From Clostridiales bacterium (GTDB lineage: Bacteria > Bacillota > Clostridia > Oscillospirales > Acutalibacteraceae): 64,000 nt of DNA. Below the pieces are notes generated by a model. The model was given only the letters and a program-made list of their open reading frames with translations, did no database searches and was not told the origin of the DNA. This document shows, in pieces, positions 8,249-15,570 of this stretch. Location of the stretch: NCBI GenBank assembly GCA_024684435.1, contig JAIKWV010000005.1, positions 62,001 to 126,000 of the forward strand, read 5' to 3'. The position numbers were made by a program, and so were the translations under genes. The first letter of the stretch is position 1. Each line of letters opens with the position of its first letter.

Positions 8249-9787
8249 GTGAAATTTATTTGCGGCGCGCGTGAATTCAATATTGAGACGGATCATCCGG
8301 TGCTTGTTTCGGATATTATAAAAAAAGCCCGGCTCGATTTTTCCATGCCCTGCGGGGGCAGGGGAAAATGCGGCAAATGCCGGGTCAGGGTAACGGGCGG
8401 CGTTTCCGAACCCACAGGAACAGAGCTTGCGTTTTTGACGCGAGAAGAAATAAATAAAGGCATAAGACTTGCCTGCATGACCACCGTTACAGGCAATGCG
8501 GCAATAGATATCCCGCAGGAGAGCGGGGGAGATATTTTATCCGATTTTTTCGCGGAGGATATCACCCTTGATCCCGTCGGTAAAAACTACGGCGTGGCGC
8601 TGGATATAGGCACTACGACCGTTGCCGGTTATCTTATTGACCTGTCCTCCGGGAAAGTGCTTGAAAAATGCGTCAGAATGAACCCTCAGAGACCTTATGG
8701 CGCCGATGTGATATCAAGGATAAACTTTGCCCTTGATGGCAATTTGAGGCATTTGCAGAGCCTTACGGCAGACTGTATAAACGGTATCATCGGTGAACTT
8801 TGTCCGGACAGGGATATGATCGACTGTATTTGCGCTGCCGGGAATACCGCCATGCTTTACCTGCTTTCCGGCAGAGATCCCTCATCTATCTCCGCGGCGC
8901 CCTTCAAAGCGGACAGCAGCTTTGGGGAATATATATCTCCGGCTGATATCGGTATCAACTGCGGCAACGCTGAAATGTACCTGATAAGCACTGTGTCCGC
9001 ATTCGTGGGCGCAGATACGGTGGCGGCTGTGATTTCAAGCGGTATATACAAAAGCGGTGATACAAGCCTGCTGATCGACATAGGTACGAACGGTGAGATC
9101 GTGCTTGCTCACAGCGGCAGGCTTTACGCCTGTTCCGCCGCCGCGGGACCTGCATTTGAGGGAGCGGGACTTTCCATGGGCATGACTGCCGTTGATGGGG
9201 CAATAAAAAGCGTGAACTGTGACGGTAAAGCAATAAGCTTTACAACCGTAGGAAACGCTCCTGCAAAGGGTATATGCGGCTCAGGCATAATCGATGCGGC
9301 GGCCGTTATGCTTCAACTTGGAATAATGGATAACACCGGGCTTATAAAGACCTCCGGACATGACTTTACCGACTTTGTCAGCGGGGAAGAGGGGAGCGCG
9401 GAGTTTATCATACCCGGCTCGGATATAAAAATAGCCCAGGCTGATATCAGAAATATACAGCTGGGCAAAGCGGCAGCAGCGGCGGGTATCAAAACCCTGC
9501 TCCATGCTGCCGGTCTGTCCTGTCCCAACGTGTCATCAGTTTACCTTGCAGGGGGCTTTGGAAACTATATGAATGCGGATTCTGCGGTATCAATAGGACT
9601 TTTGCCCCTGAAAAAAGACATAAAAAAATACAGCATAGGCAATGCCGCAGCTTGCGGTGCGGCATTGATGCTGTTAAATAAAAGTTTGTTTGATTATTCC
9701 GGATCACTTGCGGGTAAGGTGGAGACGGTTGAACTGTCCACCGATCCTTACTTCGCGGACGAATTCATCAAAAATATGACCTTCTGA
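8249..9787 (+). CDS. 2Fe-2S ferredoxin/ASKHA ATPase, RACo-like (DUF4445)
   Basis: About 512 residues from a GTG at 8249, chosen because GGGGTGAGG ends 9 bases before it; GTG 8243 or ATG 8225 are alternatives, and TTG 8195 lies inside the upstream terminator. The N-terminal ferredoxin domain carries the cluster motif CGGRGKCGKC plus a fourth cysteine in RLACMT. The C-terminal ASKHA domains show ALDIGTTTVAGYLIDL and LLIDIGTNGEIVL phosphate-binding loops. This family reductively reactivates corrinoid proteins of methyltransferase systems at the expense of ATP. No corrinoid protein or methyltransferase is in the window, so its partner is elsewhere. It is convergent with upp, with no gap. Confidence 0.88.
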   Translation: MKFICGAREFNIETDHPVLVSDIIKKARLDFSMPCGGRGKCGKCRVRVTGGVSEPTGTELAFLTREEINKGIRLACMTTVTGNAAIDIPQESGGDILSDFFAEDITLDPVGKNYGVALDIGTTTVAGYLIDLSSGKVLEKCVRMNPQRPYGADVISRINFALDGNLRHLQSLTADCINGIIGELCPDRDMIDCICAAGNTAMLYLLSGRDPSSISAAPFKADSSFGEYISPADIGINCGNAEMYLISTVSAFVGADTVAAVISSGIYKSGDTSLLIDIGTNGEIVLAHSGRLYACSAAAGPAFEGAGLSMGMTAVDGAIKSVNCDGKAISFTTVGNAPAKGICGSGIIDAAAVMLQLGIMDNTGLIKTSGHDFTDFVSGEEGSAEFIIPGSDIKIAQADIRNIQLGKAAAAAGIKTLLHAAGLSCPNVSSVYLAGGFGNYMNADSAVSIGLLPLKKDIKKYSIGNAAACGAALMLLNKSLFDYSGSLAGKVETVELSTDPYFADEFIKNMTF

Positions 9788-10420
9788 TTATTTGGTGCCG
9801 AAGATCCTGTCGCCTGCGTCGCCCAGACCGGGAACGATGTAGCCGTGGTCATTGAGCCTTTCGTCCTTTGCGGCGCAGAAGATATCCACGTCAGGATGAG
9901 CCTTGTGCAGAGCCTCAAGTCCCTCGGGAGCGGCGATAAGTCCCATGAATTTTATGGATCTGGGATTGCGCTTTTTGATCTGTGTGATGGCGTCGATCGC
10001 CGAGCCGCCGGTGGCGAGCATGGGATCAAGCACTATTACCTCACGGTCAGAGATGTCCGCGGGGAGTTTGCAGTAGTACTCAACGGGCTTGAGAGTCTCC
10101 GGGTTACGATAAAGTCCGATATGACCCACACGGGCGGAGGGGACAAGCTGTAAAACGCCGTCCACCATACCGAGACCTGCGCGCAGGATGGGGACAAAAG
10201 CCAGCTTCTTGCCGGCAAGCACGTTTACTTTTGCCTTGGCAACAGGGGTCTCGATCTCCCTTTCCTCAAGAGTAAGGTCACGGGTCGCCTCATAGCACAT
10301 GAGCATTGCTATCTCGCCCACAAGAGTACGGAAATCTTTTGAAGACGTGTTCTTGTTCCTCAAAATAGCGACCTTGTGCTGAATAAGGGGATGATTGGTG
10401 ATTGTGATCGTTCCTGACAT
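9788..10420 (-). CDS. upp: uracil phosphoribosyltransferase
   Basis: 210 residues, standard length. Converts uracil and PRPP to UMP for pyrimidine salvage. The PRPP loop is the [12 protein letters not shown] segment (about 130-141), and the uracil-binding C-terminus ends with [12 protein letters not shown]. Last gene of the minus-strand run tsaE-tsaB-rpiB-upp. It works with the uracil permease and PyrR encoded elsewhere in this window. Confidence 0.98.
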   Translation of the reverse strand: MSGTITITNHPLIQHKVAILRNKNTSSKDFRTLVGEIAMLMCYEATRDLTLEEREIETPVAKAKVNVLAGKKLAFVPILRAGLGMVDGVLQLVPSARVGHIGLYRNPETLKPVEYYCKLPADISDREVIVLDPMLATGGSAIDAITQIKKRNPRSIKFMGLIAAPEGLEALHKAHPDVDIFCAAKDERLNDHGYIVPGLGDAGDRIFGTK

Positions 10421-10436
10421 AATTTGCCTCGTTTCT

Positions 10437-10465
10437 GAAGCCGTTTAACGGCTTCTTTTTATTTT
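10437..10465 (+). terminator. plus-strand-oriented intrinsic terminator in the rpiB-upp gap
   Basis: GAAGCCG (10437-10443), 5-base loop, CGGCTTC (10449-10455), then TTTTTATTTT on the plus strand. Both flanking genes read on the minus strand, where no U-run follows the hairpin, so it would stop antisense or read-through transcription from the RACo-like gene rather than end rpiB. Confidence 0.6.
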
Positions 10466-10913
10466 AAAGTTTTTCGTTTTCGATATCCGTTATCTGATCC
10501 AAACGTCTTATATGCCGTTCTTCGCCGCTGAATTCAGTGGAAATAAAATCATCGACTATCTGCAAAGCTTTGTCGTGGTCAATGAATCTGCTTCCAAGGG
10601 CGAGAATATTGGCGTTGTTGTGGGTGCGGGCAAGCACGGCGACATCTGAGGAATAACAGCAGGCGGCGCGGACGCCCTTGACTTTGTTGGCGGCTATGGA
10701 AATGCCCATTCCGGTGCCGCAGCACAATATTCCCAGCTCGGCTTCTCCCTTTGCCACAGCGTGTCCCACTTTTGCGGCGTATATCGCGTAATCGGCGGGT
10801 TCTAAGGAATATGTACCGTGATCCTTGACCTCAATGTTCTGTGCCTCAAGGTGTTTTTTTATTTTTTCTTTAAGCTCAAAACCCGCATGATCACTGCCTA
10901 AAGCAACAATCAT
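10464..10913 (-). CDS. rpiB: ribose-5-phosphate isomerase B
   Basis: 149 residues from the ATG at 10913; upstream in-frame sequence belongs to tsaB in another frame. Interconverts ribose 5-phosphate and ribulose 5-phosphate in the pentose phosphate pathway. The start IVALGSDHAGFELKEKI, the active-site CCGTGMGISIAANK loop and NNANILALGSR are classic LacAB/RpiB motifs. The start codon overlaps the tsaB stop in an ATGA, implying translational coupling. Related sugar isomerases for allose or galactose 6-phosphate are possible, but RpiB is the default for this length and context. Confidence 0.93.
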   Translation of the reverse strand: MIVALGSDHAGFELKEKIKKHLEAQNIEVKDHGTYSLEPADYAIYAAKVGHAVAKGEAELGILCCGTGMGISIAANKVKGVRAACCYSSDVAVLARTHNNANILALGSRFIDHDKALQIVDDFISTEFSGEERHIRRLDQITDIENEKL

Positions 10914-11605
10914 ATTAACAGCTCCTTTTTCTTCAGTTCTCTCTCTGCCTGAGGCATACGCAGATATTTGACCTCCAGTTTGTCCGGCGGAAGGAATTCT
11001 TCGCCGTGAGAGAGAGCCGCAAAAGCCGTGCCTACGGCGTCCTGATATCGAAGATTCGTACACGAAAGTTCGACATTACACGCGGCTTTCAATATATTAT
11101 AACACATTTCTGCGCCGTCGCCTACTAAAATTACTGAATTATTTAAATTTTTTATATCATTTTCAAGTCCGACTATGGGTATTGCGTCGTCCGGCGTCAA
11201 ACGGGTGACTGTATTTTTCTCACATTTGAAAAACGCGGTATAGACCTGAGAGCAGCGGGCGTCCATTACCGGGCAGACTATGCAGTCACGGTCAATAAAA
11301 TTGTACGCCATAGCTTCAAGTGTCGAGACTCCGATGCAGGGCTTGTTCTCCGCCGCGGCAAGCCCCTTGACGGTTGCAACGCCTATCCGCACGCCGGTAA
11401 ATGAGCCGGGACCGTTGGTTACGGCAAAAGCGTCAATACCGCCTGCCTCCGTGTCGGAGAGCCTGAGGACGGATTCTATCATTGGCATAAGGGTCTGAGA
11501 GTGGGTGAGTCCTACGTTCACAAAAGCTCTGCCGATTATTTTTTCACCGTCAAGTATCGCGGCGCTGGCTGATACCGCCGATGAATCGATCGCCAAGATC
11601 TTCAT
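10910..11605 (-). CDS. tsaB: tRNA threonylcarbamoyladenosine biosynthesis protein TsaB
   Basis: 231 residues from the ATG at 11605 (MKILAIDSSAVSASAAIL); the frame extends further upstream but only within tsaE. TsaB is the inactive Kae1-like partner that dimerises with TsaD for t6A37 tRNA modification. Motifs: the N-terminal ILAIDSS, GLTHSQTLMPMIESVL and TNGPGSFTGVRIGVATVKGL. It overlaps tsaE by 56 bases and rpiB by 4. No tsaD is in the window. Confidence 0.93.
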   Translation of the reverse strand: MKILAIDSSAVSASAAILDGEKIIGRAFVNVGLTHSQTLMPMIESVLRLSDTEAGGIDAFAVTNGPGSFTGVRIGVATVKGLAAAENKPCIGVSTLEAMAYNFIDRDCIVCPVMDARCSQVYTAFFKCEKNTVTRLTPDDAIPIVGLENDIKNLNNSVILVGDGAEMCYNILKAACNVELSCTNLRYQDAVGTAFAALSHGEEFLPPDKLEVKYLRMPQAERELKKKELLI

Positions 11606-12038
11606 ATATTCTGTCATCTCCGATAATGGTAATTCTGCGCTCGTTGTCATCGCCGCTGTCGGTTCGGGTTATTTCAATTCTGATATAGCCCTCCGGCAGG
11701 ACGTTTTCAATGTTTTCGCTCCATTCAATGGCTATTATGCCGCCTCTTTCCAGGTAGTCGAAAAAACCGGTGGAATATAGCCCGTCCCATGAATTGACAC
11801 GGTACATATCGAAATGGAAGAGCGGGATCCTGCCATCATATTCGTGGACGATGGAAAAGGTGGGACTGCTGACCGCGTCGGTTATGCCCAGACCTCTGGC
11901 AAGCCCTCTTGTGAATGCAGTCTTTCCCGCGCCCAAGTCGCCGAAAAAAGCCAACACGTCGCCGGCTTTCAAATTGCCCGCAAGTCTGAATCCGAGCTGT
12001 TCGGTATCCTGTTCACTTTTTGAAATATAATCAAACAT
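11550..12038 (-). CDS. tsaE: tRNA threonylcarbamoyladenosine biosynthesis ATPase TsaE
   Basis: 162 residues. P-loop ATPase that drives turnover of the TsaBDE complex in t6A synthesis. The Walker A motif is GDLGAGKTAFTRGLA, and the family signature SSPTFSIVHEY plus FHFDMYRV and the IEWSE Walker B-like segment follow in order. First gene of the minus-strand run tsaE-tsaB-rpiB-upp. Its last codons overlap the start of tsaB. Confidence 0.95.
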   Translation of the reverse strand: MFDYISKSEQDTEQLGFRLAGNLKAGDVLAFFGDLGAGKTAFTRGLARGLGITDAVSSPTFSIVHEYDGRIPLFHFDMYRVNSWDGLYSTGFFDYLERGGIIAIEWSENIENVLPEGYIRIEITRTDSGDDNERRITIIGDDRIYEDLGDRFIGGISQRRDT

Positions 12039-12058
12039 AATCTTTTTCGCAAAATTAT

Positions 12059-12098
12059 TAGCCGTTTATCCCGATGCTTTCGTCGGAATAAAAGGCTA
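12059..12098 (-). terminator. hairpin after the GtrA-like gene
   Basis: TAGCC (12059-12063) pairs with GGCTA (12094-12098), with an inner imperfect stem TATCCCGA/TCGGAATA. It lies between the GtrA-like stop and the tsaE start; the U-run after it is weak. Confidence 0.45.
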
Positions 12099-12113
12099 AT
12101 ATGATTTTATTTA

Positions 12114-12743
12114 TCAGTCTTTCTTTTCTGCCTTTTCACCCTTGTGACGGTGAATGACGAAACGGTTGATGGGATAGGTCCACGCTGTGGCAAGAGCGGC
12201 AGCGAAGGGTTTGCCCAGATTATCGCCAACAAAGATCCATGTCTTGGCGGCTTCCGGAATATATTCTTCGCTCACGGCAGTTTCGGGAATGTCAGGAATA
12301 TAACCTAAAGCTATGGCCTTTGTAAGGGACCAGTCCTTTATCTTGGCGCCTATCCATGCGGTGGCTAAAATGGTAAATATGACCAACAGAGTGTAAAGAA
12401 TGGCGCTTACCACTACGTTTGAATCCGCCGCAAAGGTGGTCTTTCGGTTTATAAGGAAGGCAATGATATAACCTATTGTAGTTGAAATCAAGAATCCATA
12501 GAAAACGCCCTTAGCGTCGTACTGGAGAAGACCGAGAATATTGATGGGATCGCCCTTTATGTTTTTGAACACCGTATAGATCAGCGCGTAATATATACCC
12601 AGCTCGACTCCGGTGGCAAATACGCCCGCAAAGCTGAATTTGATAAATTTCCAAAGTTCTGCGTGCTTGGATGTAAATGAGTTCTTGTCAGCTTCTGCCG
12701 CGGCAGCCTGCTTTTCTTTAAGGACTTTTTCTTCTTTGCTCAT
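12114..12743 (-). CDS. GtrA-like multispanning membrane protein
   Basis: 209 residues. After a charged cytoplasmic N-terminus (1-28) come four hydrophobic segments. FIKFSFAGVFATGVELGIYY and IIAFLINRKTTF are characteristic of the GtrA/DPMS family. Members move or flip lipid-linked sugars for cell-wall polysaccharide decoration. An insert of about 45 residues (IKDWSL to AKTWIF) separates the last two helices, longer than in short GtrA proteins. It follows the metallophosphoesterase gene by about 30 bases on the same strand, so they may be cotranscribed. The transported glycolipid is unknown. Confidence 0.78.
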   Translation of the reverse strand: MSKEEKVLKEKQAAAAEADKNSFTSKHAELWKFIKFSFAGVFATGVELGIYYALIYTVFKNIKGDPINILGLLQYDAKGVFYGFLISTTIGYIIAFLINRKTTFAADSNVVVSAILYTLLVIFTILATAWIGAKIKDWSLTKAIALGYIPDIPETAVSEEYIPEAAKTWIFVGDNLGKPFAAALATAWTYPINRFVIHRHKGEKAEKKD

Positions 12744-12773
12744 TTTATTTACCTCTTTCTATATTATTGCATA

Positions 12774-13895
12774 TTATCTGTTGCGAAGGTAGATGATAAA
12801 TGCGGTTATAACTACTATGCCTGCAAGGATCTTTATGCCCAGTGAAAATCCTGCGGCAACGCTGGTGGGCGTATGATCTGTGACCTTTGTCATAAAGGAC
12901 AGATGGCTGTCTTCGCCGAAAAGATCCCGATGCGTAACGAGACGGGTTTTATAATTCTCAGGGTCATCCGCCTTGAATTCAAAAATACGGAAGCCTCTGT
13001 TCTTGCCGGGACCGTATGTGGTGTATCCGCAGCCGGGGCAATAGCCCAGCTCGATATTGCCCACCTTTCCGGAAAAACCGTTTTTATGGTCATGTCCGAA
13101 ATAGATGCCCTTAACATCTCCGTTTTCCGCCGCGGCGTCAAACAACCCGGCGTCCTCATCCGGGATCGCCGGACTTTCGCCGAAAAACGCATCCTTGTTG
13201 ACCAACTTGTCATTTAGTATATAAAATTTATTTTTATATTTTCTGTAACCGGGGACGGCGTTCTTTGTCTTTTTCGGGACCTCGGAATAGAGCTGGAACA
13301 CCTGTTCAACGGGTATGTGCTGGAAAATAACGGAGGGTACAAATTTGCCGCTGTTCTGCTCCTTAAGCTCGTCACGCTTGTCCTGATACCACTTGATCTG
13401 GTTGGGGTCAAGGGCGGTATAACCCGTGACCTTGGCGGAACCGTGACTGTCTATAACATACAGGTTAAAAAGAATATTTTTACCGTCGCTGCTGTAGATG
13501 GGAATGTTGTGGTTCCCGCAGCCCTCAACACCGGGGGTGTCATAAGCGCAGCAGTATTCCGATTCCTGATAAAAAGCCAGCTGTTTTTGCAAAGGAAGGG
13601 GAGCCTGCAGGTCATGGTTTCCGAAAGCTACCGTGAAGGGGATCTTGCGGCTTATGACAGGCTCTAAAAATTGAGATATGGTCTTTTTGATAGCTCCTTC
13701 AGCTTTGCCGCCGATAAATTTCAGGGAGTAACCCTTGACCATATCGCCGGAAAAAACGACAAGATCCGGTTTTTCTCTGTCAAGCGCTGCCGAAATGAGG
13801 TCTATCGTATGAGAAGAAACGTCACAGGAGTCCTGTATATCCGATATTTGCATTATTTTAAAGTTGCCGTCAGCGTTGAATTTAAGTTGATTCAT
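12774..13895 (-). CDS. membrane-anchored calcineurin-like metallophosphoesterase
   Basis: 373 residues from the ATG at 13895, preceded by AAGGAG; longer in-frame starts lack a binding site. Motifs in order are SDIQDS (position of the usual DxH), FSGDMV (GD), AFGNHDL (GNHD), FQHIPVEQ and YFGHDHKNG (GHxH). The first motif has Gln21 where the metal-binding His normally stands. A C-terminal hydrophobic helix (about 348-368) followed by RNR suggests a tail anchor; there is no N-terminal signal peptide, so the catalytic domain is probably cytoplasmic. The substrate is unknown. It is followed by the GtrA-like gene. Confidence 0.82.
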   Translation of the reverse strand: MNQLKFNADGNFKIMQISDIQDSCDVSSHTIDLISAALDREKPDLVVFSGDMVKGYSLKFIGGKAEGAIKKTISQFLEPVISRKIPFTVAFGNHDLQAPLPLQKQLAFYQESEYCCAYDTPGVEGCGNHNIPIYSSDGKNILFNLYVIDSHGSAKVTGYTALDPNQIKWYQDKRDELKEQNSGKFVPSVIFQHIPVEQVFQLYSEVPKKTKNAVPGYRKYKNKFYILNDKLVNKDAFFGESPAIPDEDAGLFDAAAENGDVKGIYFGHDHKNGFSGKVGNIELGYCPGCGYTTYGPGKNRGFRIFEFKADDPENYKTRLVTHRDLFGEDSHLSFMTKVTDHTPTSVAAGFSLGIKILAGIVVITAFIIYLRNR

Positions 13896-13982
13896 GAAAA
13901 TTCTCCTTAAAGTCAATTGTGAATCCATAACGCCTTTAACCTTTAATATTATATATTGTAATATAAAATAAGTCAATCGGCT

Positions 13983-14007
13983 AAATCTTAAGATTTTATT
14001 AAGATTT
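13983..14007. promoter_or_regulatory. palindromic operator candidate between divergent genes
   Basis: AAATCTTAAGATTT (13983-13996) is a perfect 14-base palindrome, followed by a further TTAAGATTT half at 13999-14007. It lies just upstream of the -35 box of the TVP38-family gene. Confidence 0.35.
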
Positions 14008-14010
14008 ATA

Positions 14011-14039
14011 TTGCTAAACTCAATACAATACTGTATAAT
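14011..14039 (+). promoter_or_regulatory. promoter for the TVP38-family gene
   Basis: TTGCTA (14011-14016), 17-base spacer, TATAAT (14034-14039), about 50 bases before the start codon. Confidence 0.65.
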
Positions 14040-14091
14040 TGTACCACGAACCTATTACCTTGTAAAGTTTTAATGAAAAGGATGGTGCTGT

Positions 14092-14859
14092 ATGTCCACA
14101 AAAGGCAAGGAAAAACAGACCTCAAAGGGAAAAGACTATCAGAAACTGGTAAAGGTTTTGCAAATACTCTCCGGCGTCTTCATGCTTGCTATGATGGTGG
14201 TCTGCATAATATTCATCAAAATGCAGAATATCAGTTTAAAAAACGTTGATGAACTCAGCAAAAGACTTATGGAAAGTCTGGGCGGCGCATTTCAGATAGG
14301 CTGTGTTCTGATCCTGTTTTCCGTTATCAAATCATTTGCCCTTGTATTCCCGCCAGCGGTGCTTTATGCCCTTTCCGGCGTTGTGTTCAAAGGACATTAC
14401 GGGCAGGCGGTTCTGGTGAATTTGATCGCCACCGTTTTAAGTCTTTCCCTGCCGTATTTCCTGGGAAAATTCACCGGTAAGCCCATGATAGACTCGTTAA
14501 AGGGCAAGTTTTCAAGTATCAAAAAGATCGACGATTTTGCTGAAGCAAACGATTTTGTGCTGGTGTTTATAATCAAAGCCTCGGGCTTGCTGCCCAGCGA
14601 TCTGAGCAGCGTTATCTTCGGCTCGTTGAATATTCCGTACTGGAAATACATGATCGCCGCCAACATAGGTATGCTGCCGCTTAATCTCCTGTGGGCGCTT
14701 CTTGGCGCAAAAGGCGACCTGAAAAATCCTTTGAGCTACCTCTACGTTCTGCCAATACTTATCTTTGCCATAGTATCATCCGTCATTATCAAAAAATACA
14801 GCAACAAAAAGGGCGCTGCAAATGAAAAATCAACAAATGAAGAAGAAAAAGAATCCTAA
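14092..14859 (+). CDS. TVP38/TMEM64 (DedA-superfamily) membrane protein
   Basis: 255 residues with about six hydrophobic segments and a short Lys-rich N-terminus. The family core is visible in FPPAVLYALSGVVFKGHYGQAVL, LSLPYFLGKFTG and the GLLPSDLSSVIFGSLNIPYWKY segment with its conserved proline and glycine turns. DedA-superfamily proteins flip or scramble lipids such as phosphatidylethanolamine or undecaprenyl phosphate; the substrate here is unknown. AAAGGATG precedes the ATG. The last 38 bases overlap the next gene, so the two are translationally coupled. Confidence 0.87.
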   Translation: MSTKGKEKQTSKGKDYQKLVKVLQILSGVFMLAMMVVCIIFIKMQNISLKNVDELSKRLMESLGGAFQIGCVLILFSVIKSFALVFPPAVLYALSGVVFKGHYGQAVLVNLIATVLSLSLPYFLGKFTGKPMIDSLKGKFSSIKKIDDFAEANDFVLVFIIKASGLLPSDLSSVIFGSLNIPYWKYMIAANIGMLPLNLLWALLGAKGDLKNPLSYLYVLPILIFAIVSSVIIKKYSNKKGAANEKSTNEEEKES

Positions 14860-15508
14860 TAAGAATTATATCCTGCCCGCCGTATGGGCTGTGCTTGCGC
14901 TTACAAGTCTGATCGTCAATATGCGCCAGCTTAAGTTCCCCGTGGTAAAATTCCTTTTTGTGGCGGTCTATTTTCTGCCCCCCGTTTTGTTTACGGCGTT
15001 CTTTACGTTATACAGGATAAAAAAGGACAGGCTGAGAAAATTTCTCAAGGTGATGCTGATACTGCTGCTGATACCTGCCGTGATAGCTTCGATCTTTGTG
15101 TTTATCCCGGGTTATCCCACTCTTTCAAAAACCACCGATCCTAAGAATTACCTGGTAACGGACGGCAGATATGTTTACGAAAACAGCGAATACTACGGAC
15201 TTTTCCCGGAAAAAATACCCGGATCTGCCGGGGACGTCAAATATGAATATAAAAACATTGACGGCGGGAAATGGTGTATAGGCGCCAGGTGGACGGTATC
15301 CAAAGAGGAGTACGAACAGGAGAGATCAAGGGTCATTTCACTCTGCCAGACTTATGAAATGGTCGAGGTCAAGAACGAAAAGACGATCACCTATTACTCC
15401 AATAACGAAAACGATACAGAGTATTTCAGGATCATTTTCTTTGAGGACAGCCACACGATAAGTTATGTTTTTGCACACCTGACCGAGCCGGATGGATTCA
15501 GTGAATAA
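14822..15508 (+). CDS. membrane protein of unknown function with extracytoplasmic domain
   Basis: 228 residues, not recognised. A Lys/Asn-rich N-terminus is followed by three hydrophobic helices (about 17-34, 41-62, 72-97). The soluble part of about 130 residues (YLVTDGRYVYENSEYYGLFPEK onward) is rich in aromatic residues and probably lies outside the membrane. It overlaps the TVP38-family gene by 38 bases, which suggests a functional pair, and ends at a strong terminator. A start slightly downstream (ATG at 14837) is possible. Confidence 0.6.
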   Translation: MKNQQMKKKKNPNKNYILPAVWAVLALTSLIVNMRQLKFPVVKFLFVAVYFLPPVLFTAFFTLYRIKKDRLRKFLKVMLILLLIPAVIASIFVFIPGYPTLSKTTDPKNYLVTDGRYVYENSEYYGLFPEKIPGSAGDVKYEYKNIDGGKWCIGARWTVSKEEYEQERSRVISLCQTYEMVEVKNEKTITYYSNNENDTEYFRIIFFEDSHTISYVFAHLTEPDGFSE

Positions 15509-15518
15509 CGTATAAAAC

Positions 15519-15552
15519 ACCCCGCAGGGCATTTGCCTTGCGGGGTATGCTT
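15519..15552. terminator. strong terminator between convergent genes
   Basis: 12-bp GC-rich stem with one wobble (15519-15530 with 15535-15546), 4-base loop, then ATGCTTTT. An A-rich flank on the left (15514-15517) lets it serve the giant surface protein gene on the minus strand too. Confidence 0.8.
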
Positions 15553-15570
15553 TTGTGTGTGGCTGTTTGA

